Shown in pieces: positions 33,671 to 45,734 of a stretch of DNA of 64,000 bases (the first letter of the stretch is position 1; the number at the start of each line of letters is the position of its first letter). The position numbers were made by a program, and so were the translations under genes. The DNA comes from Raphanus sativus (Eukaryota; Streptophyta; Magnoliopsida; Brassicales; Brassicaceae): the NCBI RefSeq assembly GCF_000801105.2, contig NC_079512.1:39883848-39947847 (forward strand), read 5' to 3'. The notes below the pieces were generated by a model. The model ran no database searches, was not told where the DNA came from, and saw only the letters and a program-made list of their open reading frames with translations.

Positions 33671-36035
33671 TTTATTACTTAAAGTGAAATTCGTCTTGGT
33701 TACGATACGAGGGCTTTGGTTATCTATTATCACTCCTAATATAGGCGATAGCTGATGGCTTTGGGATGAAAACGGGACTGTATGAAAGTGGAGCTGGAAA
33801 ACACAATAATGTAATAATAATGTGATATAGAGAGATGCTATCATGTCAGTGACAAAAAAAAAGAGAGATGCTATCATGTTATCCTAAACCCTCAATTCTC
33901 AGCCGCAAACACGATAATGTAACCCTTTTTTTTTTTTATAAACCACACATGACTTGCCAATTTTGTTGATACTACATATCCTTTATCGTAATATTTAGAA
34001 ATTGATTGTCATCTATCATTAGAATCAGTGTTCTAAAATCTGTTTAGACGCACCTAGACATCTAGACATCCGTCTAGTCTACAAATCGGACCTAAACAAA
34101 ACGTTTTCTAGAATGATTTCTTAATATAAAGATTTCTTGAACATTGTTTAGAATAATGGTTTTATGTTACTGGATTTCCGTATGGCATTTCTTGTGTTTG
34201 CACAAACCATATATGATATTTAACAAAAGTTTGAAGCAAGCATACAGCAATAACGTCTGTTTAACGAATCAACCAGCCAACCACGCCATTAGCTATTCGT
34301 GTAATACTAAAAGAGCTAAAGGAGAAGAACGAGACAGTCGTGGTGATATACGAGAAGATTTGATGGAGCTCCGAGACGGAACCTCAGGTGATGACGGCCG
34401 CTTGGTTATAATTATCATCATTTACTTTTTTTTTTTTGTAAACTTAATTATCATCATTTACTCGCTATACAAAGTAGTACATGCGTAGGCCTTTAAGATC
34501 AGTCTGAAGTTATGCCTAATAACAGAATACTATAACAAAAGCTTGCCATCGGCGTTTATAAAAAATGTTCAACATAAGATCTCATGCTATATTTGAAAGC
34601 AAATTGCCACTTTATGATAATGGTAGTGAATATCGATGGGACCGATTCAGGAACTCGGACAGTAAGTGAGTGATAGGGAATTGTCTCTATCAGTGAATTA
34701 TTAGTAGTGCATTATTGTAGGCGAGGTTATCACAGCTGCCACAATTAGGATAACTTTTTCAAAATGTGATCTGATTTGTGGGCAAGGTTATCACAATTTG
34801 CTTATCACAAAAGATATTTTGGAAAATATTCGGAAACATTGAACTTGTCGGATTCCTAAACGACGAATTCAATAAGAGAATGATCATTTTATATATAAAG
34901 TGGATCCAACGGTTGAGAAATAGCAAGTACTAGCAAACAACATAATTATAATTTAGCGTTAATTAAACGTGGTGGGTGATATGTCTATAAACTAATATTA
35001 AATGAACCCTTTTATTGCTTTCTTTACGAGTTTATGCGGGATGGAGACGATAATTGAATTTGTTTGCATCTATCTATCTTTTTTTTCTTTTTTTTTACAA
35101 CAATTTGTTTCTCTCTATCTAAATCGTGTGGTTTAGTATTTTGTATGTTCTCCTAGTTTTCTTTACGCAGGTAATAATATCTTACAACAATATGGTGGAA
35201 AATCACATGTTTCATAACACATTCCTAGACACATAAGATTAGAAAACATCACGAGTAAAGACAATGTGTGGTTGCAGAGACTAGTTTAAGTGTCGGCTCC
35301 AAATTCTCGTAACATAGATTTCTCTTGCGATATAATTATGTTTGTGAAAAAACTGTCCAGTTTCTATATCTCTAGATCTGGTTTCAGTGAGATTGAGATA
35401 TGAAAATAACACACAATTAATGCTTATAAAATATCTCCCACCTACCAGCTACGGAGGATTTGATATGTCCGTTACGTTTTCAACCAAAGATTCGTCACGA
35501 CTGTTCTCTTTTGTTGTTTTCTAGAAAACTCAAAAAAGTTTGGTATACAAAAATTATACAGTATTGATAAAAGAATATAAAAACAACAAATAGACAGATA
35601 TCTTTTCAATCGGGTAGGACCGAGCTGAGTATTACGAAATGAAAAGGACAAATCTGGCCTGAAAAGTTTTAGATATCTTTTCAATCGGGTAGCTAGGGCA
35701 ATTGCAAGACGATGTTGAAATAAAAAAAAAAGCCCATTTGATTGGATAGTATTTGAAACAGAAAATACAATAATGGCCCATTAATCGTTATTCAGGCCCA
35801 TTAGCACATCACAAAGAGACAGAATTAACCATCTTCGACGAAGAAACAGAACACACTTGTTGGAATTGAGATCGATTTTGGGTTCAGACTCTGTCTGTAA
35901 ACTTGATTGCCGCGAAGATTTACACAATTTCCACAGCATCGAATCTTAAAAAGAGCGAAAGTTTCTCTCTTTGGAGTGAGATTTGGAGGGTGAGATCGAG
36001 CTCTGGAGGGTGAGATGAAATCTTAAGAAGGAAAG
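33671..36035. promoter_or_regulatory. Spacer and CYP21-1 upstream region
   Basis: 33671-35700 holds no supported gene. A short tandem duplication AGAGAGATGCTATCATGT lies at about 33829-33879. Close to CYP21-1 are two GGCCCATTA boxes (about 35774 and 35794), site II/TCP-type motifs in the same orientation 20 bp apart. The transcript leader contains a three-codon upstream frame ATG-AAA-TCT-TAA at 36015-36026, ending nine bases before the main start, which could lower translation. Confidence 0.5.
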
Positions 36036-37349
36036 ATGGGTAGAGAGATGTCGTTTTTGTTACAGCCCAGGTGCCTTCTTCTCCTCGTAGCCCTAACGAT
36101 CTTTCTCATCTTCGCGCTCTTCAACACCGGCAAGGTACCGATCTGTTTCTTTATGAGAGATCTGATTCTCTGAAATGAAACCCCTTTTTGTGGTTCTCTT
36201 TAGTGTTGCTTGTATTTAGTTAAGCACACGTGAAGTGTTTTAAGTGAGTTTGCAAGTGTATTAGCAATGTGGAAACTGGTTTTTAGCTCTTCCAATGTTT
36301 ATATGTTTGTGTGCTTAGGAGGAGGAGAAGCAAGTGATCCAGGATTATGAAATCACACACAGAGTGTTTCTCGATGTTGATATCGACGGCCAACGCTTAG
36401 GTAAAAAGGACTCTACTTGATATGTATAATATTGTTTTTATGTACATGAGTTTTTGCGATCTCTTCTTTGCCATATACTTCCTTCATTGTGTGTTGCTTT
36501 CGCTCAATGTGTTGCAGGCAGGATCGTTATTGGATTATATGGCACTGTTGTACCCAAAACTGTTGGTAATGTCTTCCATCATCTCTTGACTGCAAACTTT
36601 ACAGGATTCTGTTAAAAACTGTTTAAACAGTTTCTGATGGTAGAACTCTTTTGTTTCTTTGCAGAAAACTTCAGGGCATTATGCACAGGTTTGTACTTAG
36701 ATGGTTGTGTTTATATCTTGGAATTGGGTTGCTTCAGTTTCTGATTAAAAATGGTTCCGAAACGCTGACTTAGGAGAGAAGGGGAAAACTTCAAGCGGGA
36801 AGCCTCTACACTATAAAGGAACACCATTTCATAGAATAATATCTGGATTCGTAATCCAAGGAGGAGACATCATCCATGGTGATGGCAAAGGGAGTGACTC
36901 AATCTATGGTGGTACCTTTCCTGACGAAAATTTCAAGATTAAGCATTCACATGCAGGTGAGTGCGCTTATACTAAACTTACGAATGTATTCTTGTAGTTT
37001 ATCATGTCTTGACTTAGGAAATCAAATTTTGTAGGTGTTGTAGCGATGGCTAATACAGGACCTGATTCTAATGGCTCACAGTTCTTTATCACTACTGTCA
37101 AGGCTAGCTGGTAACTCTAGTTTTATTCATGATTTTTTTAAGTGTAGAGTTTGGTATACCTATGTGTGAAAATCTTGTGTGCACAGGTTGGAAGGGGAGC
37201 ATGTTGTGTTTGGGAAGGTGATACAAGGAATGGACAATGTGTTCGCCATTGAAGGTGGAGCCGGTACTTACAGTGGCAAACCAAGGAAGAAAGTTGTGAT
37301 TGCTGATTCTGGAGAGATCCCTAAAGACAAATGGGATGAAGAGAGATGA
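36036..37349 (+). CDS. CYP21-1: Cyclophilin CYP21-1 (secretory-pathway peptidyl-prolyl isomerase)
   Basis: Seven exons (36036-36134, 36319-36400, 36518-36565, 36665-36688, 36774-36956, 37035-37110, 37187-37349) give 224 residues, including a 24-base micro-exon. The N-terminus has a basic start and a hydrophobic anchor or signal ([18 protein letters not shown]), so it should enter the ER/Golgi system. The cyclophilin domain carries the active-site motif [23 protein letters not shown] and the Trp of [12 protein letters not shown]. The C-terminal [11 protein letters not shown] tail is as in At4g34960. ATG 36036 follows a tiny upstream frame. It is intron-rich, unlike the other cyclophilin in the window (ROC5), so the two are old, unrelated-by-tandem family members. 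Confidence 0.95.
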
Positions 37350-37604
37350 CAAAACGTAAAAGCTTACACATCGCAGCAAATCTTGGTCCTTTTCCTATGA
37401 GATCCTCTCTCTCTCTCTCTTTTTTTATTTATAGTTTTGCAGATGTGATGATCTGAATTCTGAATACAATGCCAATGTAGTTAGTGTTTTTAAAGCTGGA
37501 CGCATCCTGTACCTCTTTACTTCAGTTTTCTTTTCTTCTCATGAATTTTACTTTATTTATATGATTTTCTTAGTTCAGTTTACATTTAGGTAACTATACG
37601 ATAT

Positions 37605-37803
37605 GTTTATGTCGTTTCAAAATATAAGATGTTTTGAGTTTTTAATGTTAATTTTAATTTTATTGGAAATAACTCAACCAATTAAAACTTAGTCTTTTTT
37701 ATAAATGGTTGAATAATTTTAGAACTATATCTATAAAAAAAATTTTAGAAGAAAACAAAATTTTTAATCTTTATGCACTGAACCAAAATATCATGGAGGC
37801 AGT
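37605..37803. mobile_element. Degraded Stowaway-like MITE
   Basis: Left CGTTTCAAAATATAAGATGT; the right end, reverse complemented, is TACTGCCTCCATGATATTTT. The left terminus has lost the usual CTCCCTC. Low certainty. Confidence 0.4.
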
Positions 37804-39241
37804 ATCTGATATGTGCGATGAGTTGAATTACGGTAGACATGATAGTTAATTGATTATTAAAGGACATTTTAAACTTGTTAAATTAAGTAGACTCATCTTT
37901 TGTTGGTTGGGAAAGATCAAAACCAAAGATCAAAACATCCAAATCATTGCCTAATATTTCACAATTTCTAAAGTTTATATTTTCTTCTTATCCAATAACA
38001 CAATATTGAAAAACAACAAAAGAAAATAAAGGATGGTATGGTGAAACGAATAATTACAAAGAGGAAAAGACCACACAAGTATTGAGCAACAAGTCAAAGC
38101 CTAACTACTGAATAACTTTAGAAGACAAGCCACCGAATGTTACAAACAAAACCTCCAAATAACAAACTACAAAGGGAGACATTAATCAATTAAAATCATA
38201 AGACATGTAAATAATAGATAGATACATAATAATTCTATCATCTACTTACACCTCATCAAAACTCATGTATGGGCTATTGTTATCCACACATTTGCAGAGA
38301 CGTGGTTATGTCCCCCTCAATGCGTGTGTGATTGTTTTAATAGCTTTTGATGATTTAGATCTTCAGTGTTTGTTTGCTTTTACACTTACGCGTTATAATA
38401 GGGTCTTTTTCTGGTAAAAGAAAGTACAACGTTGAGTATTTTTCTTTAGGTTTTTGTATATTTGCATGTGTTTATAAAACTGCGTTTGAAACTATTAAAA
38501 CACTAATAAAATCTCATTTATTTCTGAAGTTGATTAAATACTTCTTAAATCTTACAAGATACTCTGATCTAGAGAGATCGAATCAAGTTAAAATTATGCT
38601 GATACAAAGCAAAAAGGGAGCAGGAAGTGTTAGTACTGTCGAGCTTATGCGTCCATAAAATTTTCAGTAGCTTTAAATTTTAGTGTTTTGGCTTCTTATC
38701 TAATTGCACCCGAATAATAACAGATAGGGGTCCATAAAACTCATGTCTATGTATAATAATCGTATATACCTACTCAATCTATAACTATATCTAAATTCAT
38801 GCATTTTCTAGAAAACCATATGCACATGTGCTTATGGCATGATACAGTATATTGGTGTGAATTGCTCGACTTATAGCATACACGTTATGGACAATTTCAT
38901 CGTAAGACTATACTATAAACTTCGGGACTGCAAAATTCTTCTTGGAATTGTTTAGTGGCTAGCATCACCGTATTTTTAGGTTTTATTCTGTGAACCTTTT
39001 ATTTACCGACACCAAAATATTATGATATTCAACGGAAAACAATGTGAATCAGGCTAATTAACTTGTAACCCGAGTTGCATAAAGTTGATCATGGTTAAAA
39101 TTGGGTTATCTAAATACGCTGACTTTTAGATGAATATTCAGGAACCTCCATATGAATACTTCATATTTTCATTCATATCTGAACGTCATTATCTAATAGA
39201 TGAATTCATAAAACCTAGACGTTTCAGTTAATAAAAAGATG

Positions 39242-39710
39242 GGGAATTTTCAAAAATACCACTTTCAAAGTACCATTATACATCTTTACCACCACTAAAG
39301 ACACATTTTCAAAAATACCTTATTTATTAAAATAGTAAATACTCTTATATTTTTGTTTTTATATGTTTTTAAAAATTACAATCCCAGATTATAAATCCTA
39401 AACCTCCAATTCTAAACCCTAAACCCAAAATCTTCAACTTTAAACCCTAAACCCTAAACTATATACCCTAAATTCAATATTCTAAACCCTAAACCCTAAA
39501 GTCTAAACTATAAATCCTAAATCCTCAACTCTAAACCCTAAATCCTCAACTTTAAACCCTAAACTATATACCTTAAATCCTAAAACATCAAATCTAAACC
39601 CTAAATCTTAAACCTTCAAATCTAAATTCTTCATTAAAAATAGTGGTAAAAGTGGTTAGTGTAAACATGAAAAGTGGTACTATGAAAATGATATTTTTGG
39701 CAATTTCTCT
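39242..39710. mobile_element. TIR element with telomere-like core (Mutator-like MITE candidate)
   Basis: Long imperfect terminal inverted repeats of about 48 bp: left GGGAATTTTCAAAAATACCA, right in reverse complement GAGAAATTGCCAAAAATATC, continuing through AGTACCA and CTTTAC words. Flanks AAAAAGATG (39233-39241) and AAAAAGAAA (39711-39719) could be a 9-bp target duplication, as for Mutator-like elements. The core (about 39380-39630) is an array of degenerate AACCCTAAA units. Confidence 0.6.
39380..39630. repeat. Degenerate interstitial telomere-like repeats
   Basis: Many copies of AAACCCTAAA, AACCCTAAA and variants (AAATCCTAAA, CTAAACTATA), on the C-rich orientation of plant telomere (CCCTAAA). 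They are spaced irregularly inside the TIR element. Confidence 0.8.
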
Positions 39711-41039
39711 AAAAAGAAAGAGCAGAGACTTCAGTTCCCTCTTTTTTTTTTGCTAAAATTTGGGATTCTCTTATTTTGTTGGAACTCACGTTAAAGTTTC
39801 TTATTATTGCTTCATATTTTGTTGTTAAACCCAAAATGTTTGAAGTTTCAAGTTAAGCTTTTCTTCAAAAAGTTTTGCTACTGTCTTTACCAGTCAATCG
39901 AAAACTTATCTCGCGTCTTCCTAAGTTTCGTTATCCAGTATATATTAAAATTCTATTGTGTCTCGTTCCTTAGAGTCCACGCAAAGGTTCCCTTGAGCCT
40001 TTTTGAGTAACACAAAATTGGAGAGACCAATGAAGGATGTAGGAACGGGATCATCCAGTCCTATTATTTGGGACCAGCTTCTCTCGATTCCTCGCGTTTT
40101 TCTTTTTTCTTTTCTCTCCTTCACTTCTTTTGTCATTTTTTCAGTTCTAATTTAATCACCCTCCTTGTTAATATAGATGTAAATAGTTAATTATGCTTTG
40201 CTTATTTGTTTTCATTTTCATTAGCACTTGCTTTCTCACATTCTATAGTGTCAGTGTGGTTATATTTCTTCAAAAGAATAACGCATGTCTAATGTTTAGT
40301 TTTTGATGATATGTTCAAAAATTTACAAAGAAAAACGTCAGGACAAGAAAATGAGAAATTTCAACCTTAGACACGCATATGTTCAAATTGTTTTGATTGC
40401 CTTTTTCTGATAATAATGAAGCCAAATAAGTTGCACACCACTACACCAGTATGTACATCCCATAGGTATAAAGCCAAATTCAGGCATGGAAACATTTGGA
40501 ACTTCTGTCCTAACACTAACACCATCGTGATTCTCTAAGCACAAAGTAGTGCATATGGGTTGAACCTTTGTATAAATAAAAGCACTATCTCAATATATTT
40601 CTATTATGTTTGAGTAATGTTTTACAACTCTATATACGCAACTTTGATTCTGATTTTTAAAATATATCATTTTATATAAGATGAATAACACCATTTAGAA
40701 ATAAAGTATTCATGGAAGACATAAAAATTATTTTACACTATGTTTATATAACTGTGAAGAAAACAGAGCAGTTATTATTACATGCATTGGTACACGCACG
40801 GGAAAAACACAGCTAGCAAATGAAAGTTGAAACCGTAAATTTTGGCAGTGAGGAAAAAGATTTTAAAACACTTAATATGGCTTTAAATTATTAATAGGTG
40901 AATTTCCCACTATTATGCAAACATACAATGATAAGTTTCTATCCCGAGTTGATTTTCTCATTAGCAATTGGCTAACATTAACTAGCATAGGTTAATTACT
41001 TGCTTTGGTAAACCCACAAATTCAAATTTAAAAGAAATA

Positions 41040-41186
41040 GTAACTATTGTTATTTTCAGTGAAATTTAAAAAAAAAGGCTGTAAACAACTATACTTTTTG
41101 AAACATTTTTTTAAAAACATGTAACTTTATGAAACAGAATGTAGGAATTAGTAGTACTTTGTAACTATTGTTATTTTCAGTGAAAT
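41040..41186. repeat. 26-bp direct repeat upstream of ADF9
   Basis: GTAACTATTGTTATTTTCAG plus GTGAAAT-type ending occurs at 41040-41065 and 41161-41186, 121 bp apart; nearby GGCTGTAA/TGTAAACAACTA words also recur. Probably a local duplication. Confidence 0.7.
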
Positions 41187-41529
41187 AAAAAAAAGAACTA
41201 TACATGGGTGTTCGTAATTATAAGTATTCATAACAAAAGGCTGTAAGCAATCAGTCAAAAAATGTTGTAAACAACTAAACTTGAGAAAAAACCCCTCAAT
41301 ATTCTGATAAATACATCAAATATCTCCGTAAAAACATATATCAAAGTGCCAGTCGCAAGGGTGGTAATTTCCTGGTAGTTTCGTAATAATTAGAGAAACC
41401 TAGTGGCATTTACCTAACCATTTACTTATATAAGTCACCAACCTTCACTCTCCTTAACACACACTTTCTCTCTAAAAACATTAACTAAAGAAGAAGAAGG
41501 CGTACCAACTTAGCTCAGCAACACTCACT

Positions 41530-42237
41530 ATGGCTTTGAAGACGGTAAAACCATATATACTATATAGTTTATATCACAGTTTATAAACAATTATTTATTT
41601 GTTTGTCATTTTGGTGCCATACATATTCGAAAGTTTTATAACCATTTGGTGTAGGCTTCGACGAACGGGATGTGGATGTTGGAAGACTGCAAGAGATCGT
41701 TCATGGAGATGAAGTGGAAGAAAGTGCACAGATACATCGTTTTCAAGATCGAGGAGAAATCCAAGAAAGTCGCCGTGGACAAGGTCGGTGCAGCCGGCGA
41801 GACCTATCATGATCTCGCCGCTTCCTTGCCGGAGGACGACTGTCGCTACGCCGTGTTTGATTTCGACTACGTCACCGTCGATAACTGCCGCATGAGCAAG
41901 CTCTTCTTCATCACCTGGTAAGTCGTGTTTCAAGCCTTGTAGCTTCCTTCTCAAACTGTTGAATTTACTCTTTTAGCCCCCAAAAAATCCTCTTGGTTTC
42001 CAACTAAACCAAACCGAAAAAAAACAATCACAATTATACCAAACCGATCCATAATGCATTCAGTTTTGTGGGAACATATAATATAGGTCGCCGGAGGCGT
42101 CGAGGATAAGGGAGAAGATGATGTACGCGACGTCTAAGAGCGGACTGAGAAGAGTGTTGGAAGGCATCCACTACGAGCTTCAAGCCACCGACCCAACCGA
42201 GATGGGATTCGACAAAATCCAAGACCGGACCAAATAA
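41530..42237 (+). CDS. ADF9: Actin-depolymerising factor ADF9
   Basis: Three exons (41530-41544, 41655-41917, 42087-42237) give 142 residues, normal for plant ADF/cofilin. Landmarks are GMWMLEDCKRSFMEMKWKKV, RYIVFKIEEKSKKV, CRYAVFDFDYVTVDNCRMSK and the actin-binding helix with MMYATSKSGLRRVLEGIHYE. In Arabidopsis the subclass III proteins ADF5 and ADF9 bundle F-actin instead of severing it; the same is inferred here. The first exon encodes five residues (MALKT) rather than the single Met usual for most plant ADFs, which agrees with the shifted first intron of subclass III. Syntenic with At4g34970. Confidence 0.94.
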
Positions 42238-42956
42238 AATATTTACATTCCATTCAACCGGAGTTAAACCGTCAGTGATGTGTCATTAACAGCAGTAATT
42301 ATCTATTAATGTTCGTTATTGTTGTTTAGTGCTTAACTTGGTATGTGAGACTTTCCTTCCTTTCCTTCTATTGACAAGAGTTATCAACTATTGGTGGTTC
42401 TGTTTGTTAGTCTAAATGTTGAATGTTATTTTATGTCTCTTTTTGTCGCTAATGCTTAAATAAAATAAAGCCTCATATTGTATCAAATATGAAGAAAAAG
42501 GAGTAACACATATAGAAGGCTAGAAAACATTAATAACATATGATGTAAGAATAATTTTAAACGGTGGATAACCACAAGATGACAATGTGTGATTTGTGGA
42601 CTGTAGTTGATAGAATTTGCATTCAACATATTGCTTAGATGTTATGTTTATAAACTTTTCCAGACTGGGCCTAATTTTGTAGACTGGATTTGGAATTGAG
42701 TTTTTATGGACCTGAAACAGTTGAATTTACTCAAGTTGCATGTCTTTATCTGTAGAAGAACACACGCATCACAGGATCCAAATCCTCTAATATGGATCTT
42801 TCATATTTGTGAAAGGGTAATGAATTTAGAATAATTGGACGGCCTAGAAAGTTGCGTATGTTTATAAATTATTTTCTTGGGTCTCGATCCAATCCTTACT
42901 AAAGCCCAACTAAACCAAAAGCATTCTTTTCGGCGTACTTTCCAGAGAGCACAAAA

Positions 42957-43030
42957 GCTCTCGTAGCTCAGTTGGTTAGAGCACCCGTTTAGTAAGCGGG
43001 AGGTCTTGAGTTCGACTCTCAACGAGAGCA
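42957..43030 (+). tRNA. tRNA-Thr (anticodon AGT)
   Basis: A 74-base gene with a perfect 7-bp acceptor stem GCTCTCG/CGAGAGC and discriminator A. The D arm is GCTCAGTTGGTTAGAGC, the anticodon stem CCCGT/GCGGG closes a loop with AGT at 42991-42993, and the T arm is TTGAGTTCGACTCTCAA. The internal promoter boxes lie at about 42964-42975 (A) and 43008-43018 (B). No intron, no encoded CCA. TTTT at 43031-43034 is the Pol III terminator. Confidence 0.97.
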
Positions 43031-43034
43031 TTTT
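43031..43034 (+). terminator. Pol III terminator of tRNA-Thr
   Basis: Four T residues directly after the discriminator base, the minimal RNA polymerase III stop signal. Confidence 0.8.
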
Positions 43035-43550
43035 CGGTAGTTGCCACTTTTATCGTTTTTGACCGGAGAAAACAAAAGTCTACCTAACTCATCGTTTAAT
43101 GCGTTCCATCTTTTAACATTTCCCTCAGCAGGTAAAAGATGAATAAAGTCTGATGGTCGTTCTTTCAAATTTAAATATTTAAGACAGTAGAAGAGTACCA
43201 TTGTCTTGTTAGGTTAAACCGATAGAGCTCTCTAATATATATATATATATATATGTGGTTTGATCTTTAGCGTATCCCTCACATCCCACGAAATCTTGTA
43301 TCTTGTATATATATCATTGCATATTTTCTTGTAGAATCATCAATCTTGTAAGCATAATATACAAACCACAGTTCTGTTAGGAGATATCTACATTTTCTTT
43401 TTGTGTGGACGCTGTGTATTTACTTGAAAGTTGAAGAATATGGGGATAGACTGGTAGTGAAACTCTGGTTAATTAATACTACTATGTTAAGTCGAGCGGA
43501 AAAACACTTTCTTTTGATAAAGACATTGTACAAAGTACCAACACAGACGC
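43035..43550. other. Spacer after tRNA-Thr
   Basis: AT-rich, with a TA microsatellite at about 43234-43255. In Arabidopsis SLP2 (subtilase) lies between ADF9 and MYB32; no subtilase sequence is visible here on either strand. Confidence 0.45.
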
Positions 43551-43555
43551 ACATC

Positions 43556-44200
43556 TTTTTTTTTTCCCATCAGAATTTTATTATTAAAAGAGGTGGGGAC
43601 TAAGCCCAAACACCCAGACCAAAGTCCAATGACTTACAATCCGAAGCCCAAACAAACAGGGTGACACAAGAGCATACAAGGCCCAAAGCCCATCAAACTA
43701 AAACCCTAGAAACAAAACGACACGTCGAGATGCCGTCACTTTGATTCGGCCGACTCACCGACACCACCTGTTACTCGTCTGCTTCAACGCCACCACCGGG
43801 AAATACTACGTCGGAACTAGAGCGCTTCTCACCGGCTACCATAGGAGCATGCCTCACCGTGACAAACCGGGGCCCATGACCTCCACACCCAAAACACTGT
43901 ATCCACTTTTCCTTTGAGTATTAATAGCATCGGAGAGATCGATCGCCGAACGAGATCTCGTCCACCACTTGTAGAGTACACACTCAAAAGACAAAGCCCA
44001 CGCACGTAAATCACCATCTCACTTCGTACACCACTCTCTTACATCAATGAGAGCTCAGCCCCGAAACATCAATCGAGACCACCAGAACATAAAAAAAAAA
44101 AAAAAACAAACCCTAACGTTGATCGGAAACAAACCCGCCGTCAGAACAAGGCAAAGAACGCCTTCACCCTTTGGATCCCAGGCCGGCGTCGATGGAGGTA
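43556..44200 (-). mobile_element. Poly(A) retroposon-like segment (LINE 3' end or non-autonomous)
   Basis: Begins with T-run TTTTTTTTTTCCCATCAG on the plus strand, i.e. a poly(A) tail on the minus strand preceded by TTAATAATAAAATTCTGA. The body is unusually GC-rich for this spacer and rich in GCCCAAA words. No long frame or reverse transcriptase motif. The 5' boundary and target duplication were not found, so the right limit is a guess. The architecture resembles the element at 61255-62291. Confidence 0.5.
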
Positions 44201-44779
44201 AGCTAGGTAATAATGAATAGAAACATGCACTACTAATAGTAAATACCCCTTTCAATCGTTCTCAGGCTTCTCATCCTTACATAGCTTATCCACTTCCTTG
44301 AAATGTCAAATCTCTTGGGAATAATAACCAATGACATTTGTCAAGCATGGGTTTGGCTTTTACGCTGTCCTTGTTACTCCAAAAGAATGCAATTTAGAAT
44401 CAAAATCGAAAATAGACGGTAAAATAGAAAAAAGCTTTAGAAAATCTTCACATCTTTTAGTAGACGGTAGAATATATCAACTACTACGAGAGATACAATC
44501 ATACAAAAAAAACACACATTTTTAGTAGACTAGCATAAATTCTATGATACATAAACACTAACAACTATTATATGAACCATAAAAGATTTGTATTTATTTT
44601 TTTGGCAAAAAAGAAAGATTTGTATTTACTGAAGGCCATGTGATCTTTTTTTATTCTATTTGAGTAGATATGATAGGAAAAATGAGCGGAAGTAAAGATG
44701 AAATTAGGAAAAAAAAAGAACAAGTACGTTATTATCACAGCTTTCAATAATTCGTAATATTTTTTCATTACATTTCAGT

Positions 44780-45734
44780 TCAGTTCATTTCCAAACTACA
44801 AAAATCCAAAACACTAGTGTTTAAACCCAAGAAGTCATAACCAACCCCACTACAACTAATGTCGCTCGAAGAATAGCTGCTACTAGTACTGTCTTCGACC
44901 TGACATTTAACATTATGGCAGCTGCACTCGTCGCCGTTGCCCAACCCAAAACGGCATGCAGTGCACTTAAACTTCTCTCTCCCAAACCGGAGTCTGGTCT
45001 CGTCATGGTGCCGCTGTTGGTCTTGCCATGGCGGGCTGATTCTAAGCTCGAGATTCAAATCTAAGCACCTTTCTTCAACAACAGAATACTCAACTCTCTC
45101 TTCTTTGCAAATCAGTTCTTCCTGATTGTTTCTCTTATCCCCACAACTTTCCTTTATCTCCAACTGACGACTGAAAGAGAGAAACTTTACAAGCGAGTCC
45201 TCTGTATCTCTAGGCTCAGACGAAACACGAGGAGCTTTGCTCTCGTTGATTGGCCGATGAGTAGTGGGATCAATCCCTCCTCTCAAAAGCTTCCTCTTCA
45301 CATGTGTATTCCAGTAGTTCTTAATCTCGTTATCTGTTCTTCCCGGCAATCTCGTCGCAATAAGAGACCATCTGAGATGAAAAAAACAGAGCATAAGAAA
45401 CAGAGTACTCTTAAAACAGAGCATGAGAAACAGAGTATTATTAAAACAGAGGATCTTGTTATGGTTCTCACTTGTTCCCGAGGAGGCTATGGAGTTTGAT
45501 GATGAGGTCGTCTTCTTCGAGGGTGAAGTTGCCTCTCTTGAGATCAGGACGGAGATAGTTAATCCACCGAAGACGGCAGCTTTTGCCGCAACGGAGAAGA
45601 CCGGCGGATCTTGGAAGAGAACGCCAACAGCCTTCGCCGTGAGACTTGATGTAAGAGACGAGCTTGTCATCTTCTTCTTTAGTCCAAGCTCCTTTGTTCG
45701 TGTGGTCCTTCTCGCAGCAAGGAGACCTCCCCAT
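44780..45734 (-). CDS. MYB32: R2R3-MYB repressor MYB32 (subgroup 4)
   Basis: Two exons (45734-45472, 45371-44780) give 284 residues. The R2R3 DNA-binding domain is complete: [40 protein letters not shown] and [20 protein letters not shown]. The bHLH-interaction pattern (DL.., [17 protein letters not shown]) is present. The C-terminus has the subgroup 4 motifs: [10 protein letters not shown] (C1), the EAR repressor [10 protein letters not shown] (C2), a Cys pattern [21 protein letters not shown] whose two pairs resemble a small zinc site, and YDFLGL near the end. MYB32 and MYB4 repress phenylpropanoid genes, and in Arabidopsis MYB32 influences pollen wall composition. The single intron inside R3 carries a short tandem repeat. 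Syntenic with At4g34990. Confidence 0.95.
45379..45452. repeat. Short tandem repeat in the MYB32 intron
   Basis: About 2.3 copies of a roughly 31-bp unit (AAAACAGAGCATGAGAAACA then GAGTA) fill most of the 99-bp intron. Confidence 0.8.

Larger units (their letters stand above)
37350..41529. other. Spacer, CYP21-1 to ADF9
   Basis: No gene supported. It contains a divergent MITE, a TIR element with telomere-like repeats and a duplicated 26-mer, described separately. The last 100 bp before ADF9 contain the ADF9 TATA-like TTATATAAG (about 41425). Confidence 0.45.

Noticed and set aside
39380..39630. True telomere or chromosome-fusion relic
   Set aside because: Repeats are degenerate, short and enclosed by inverted ends, so an element origin fits better.
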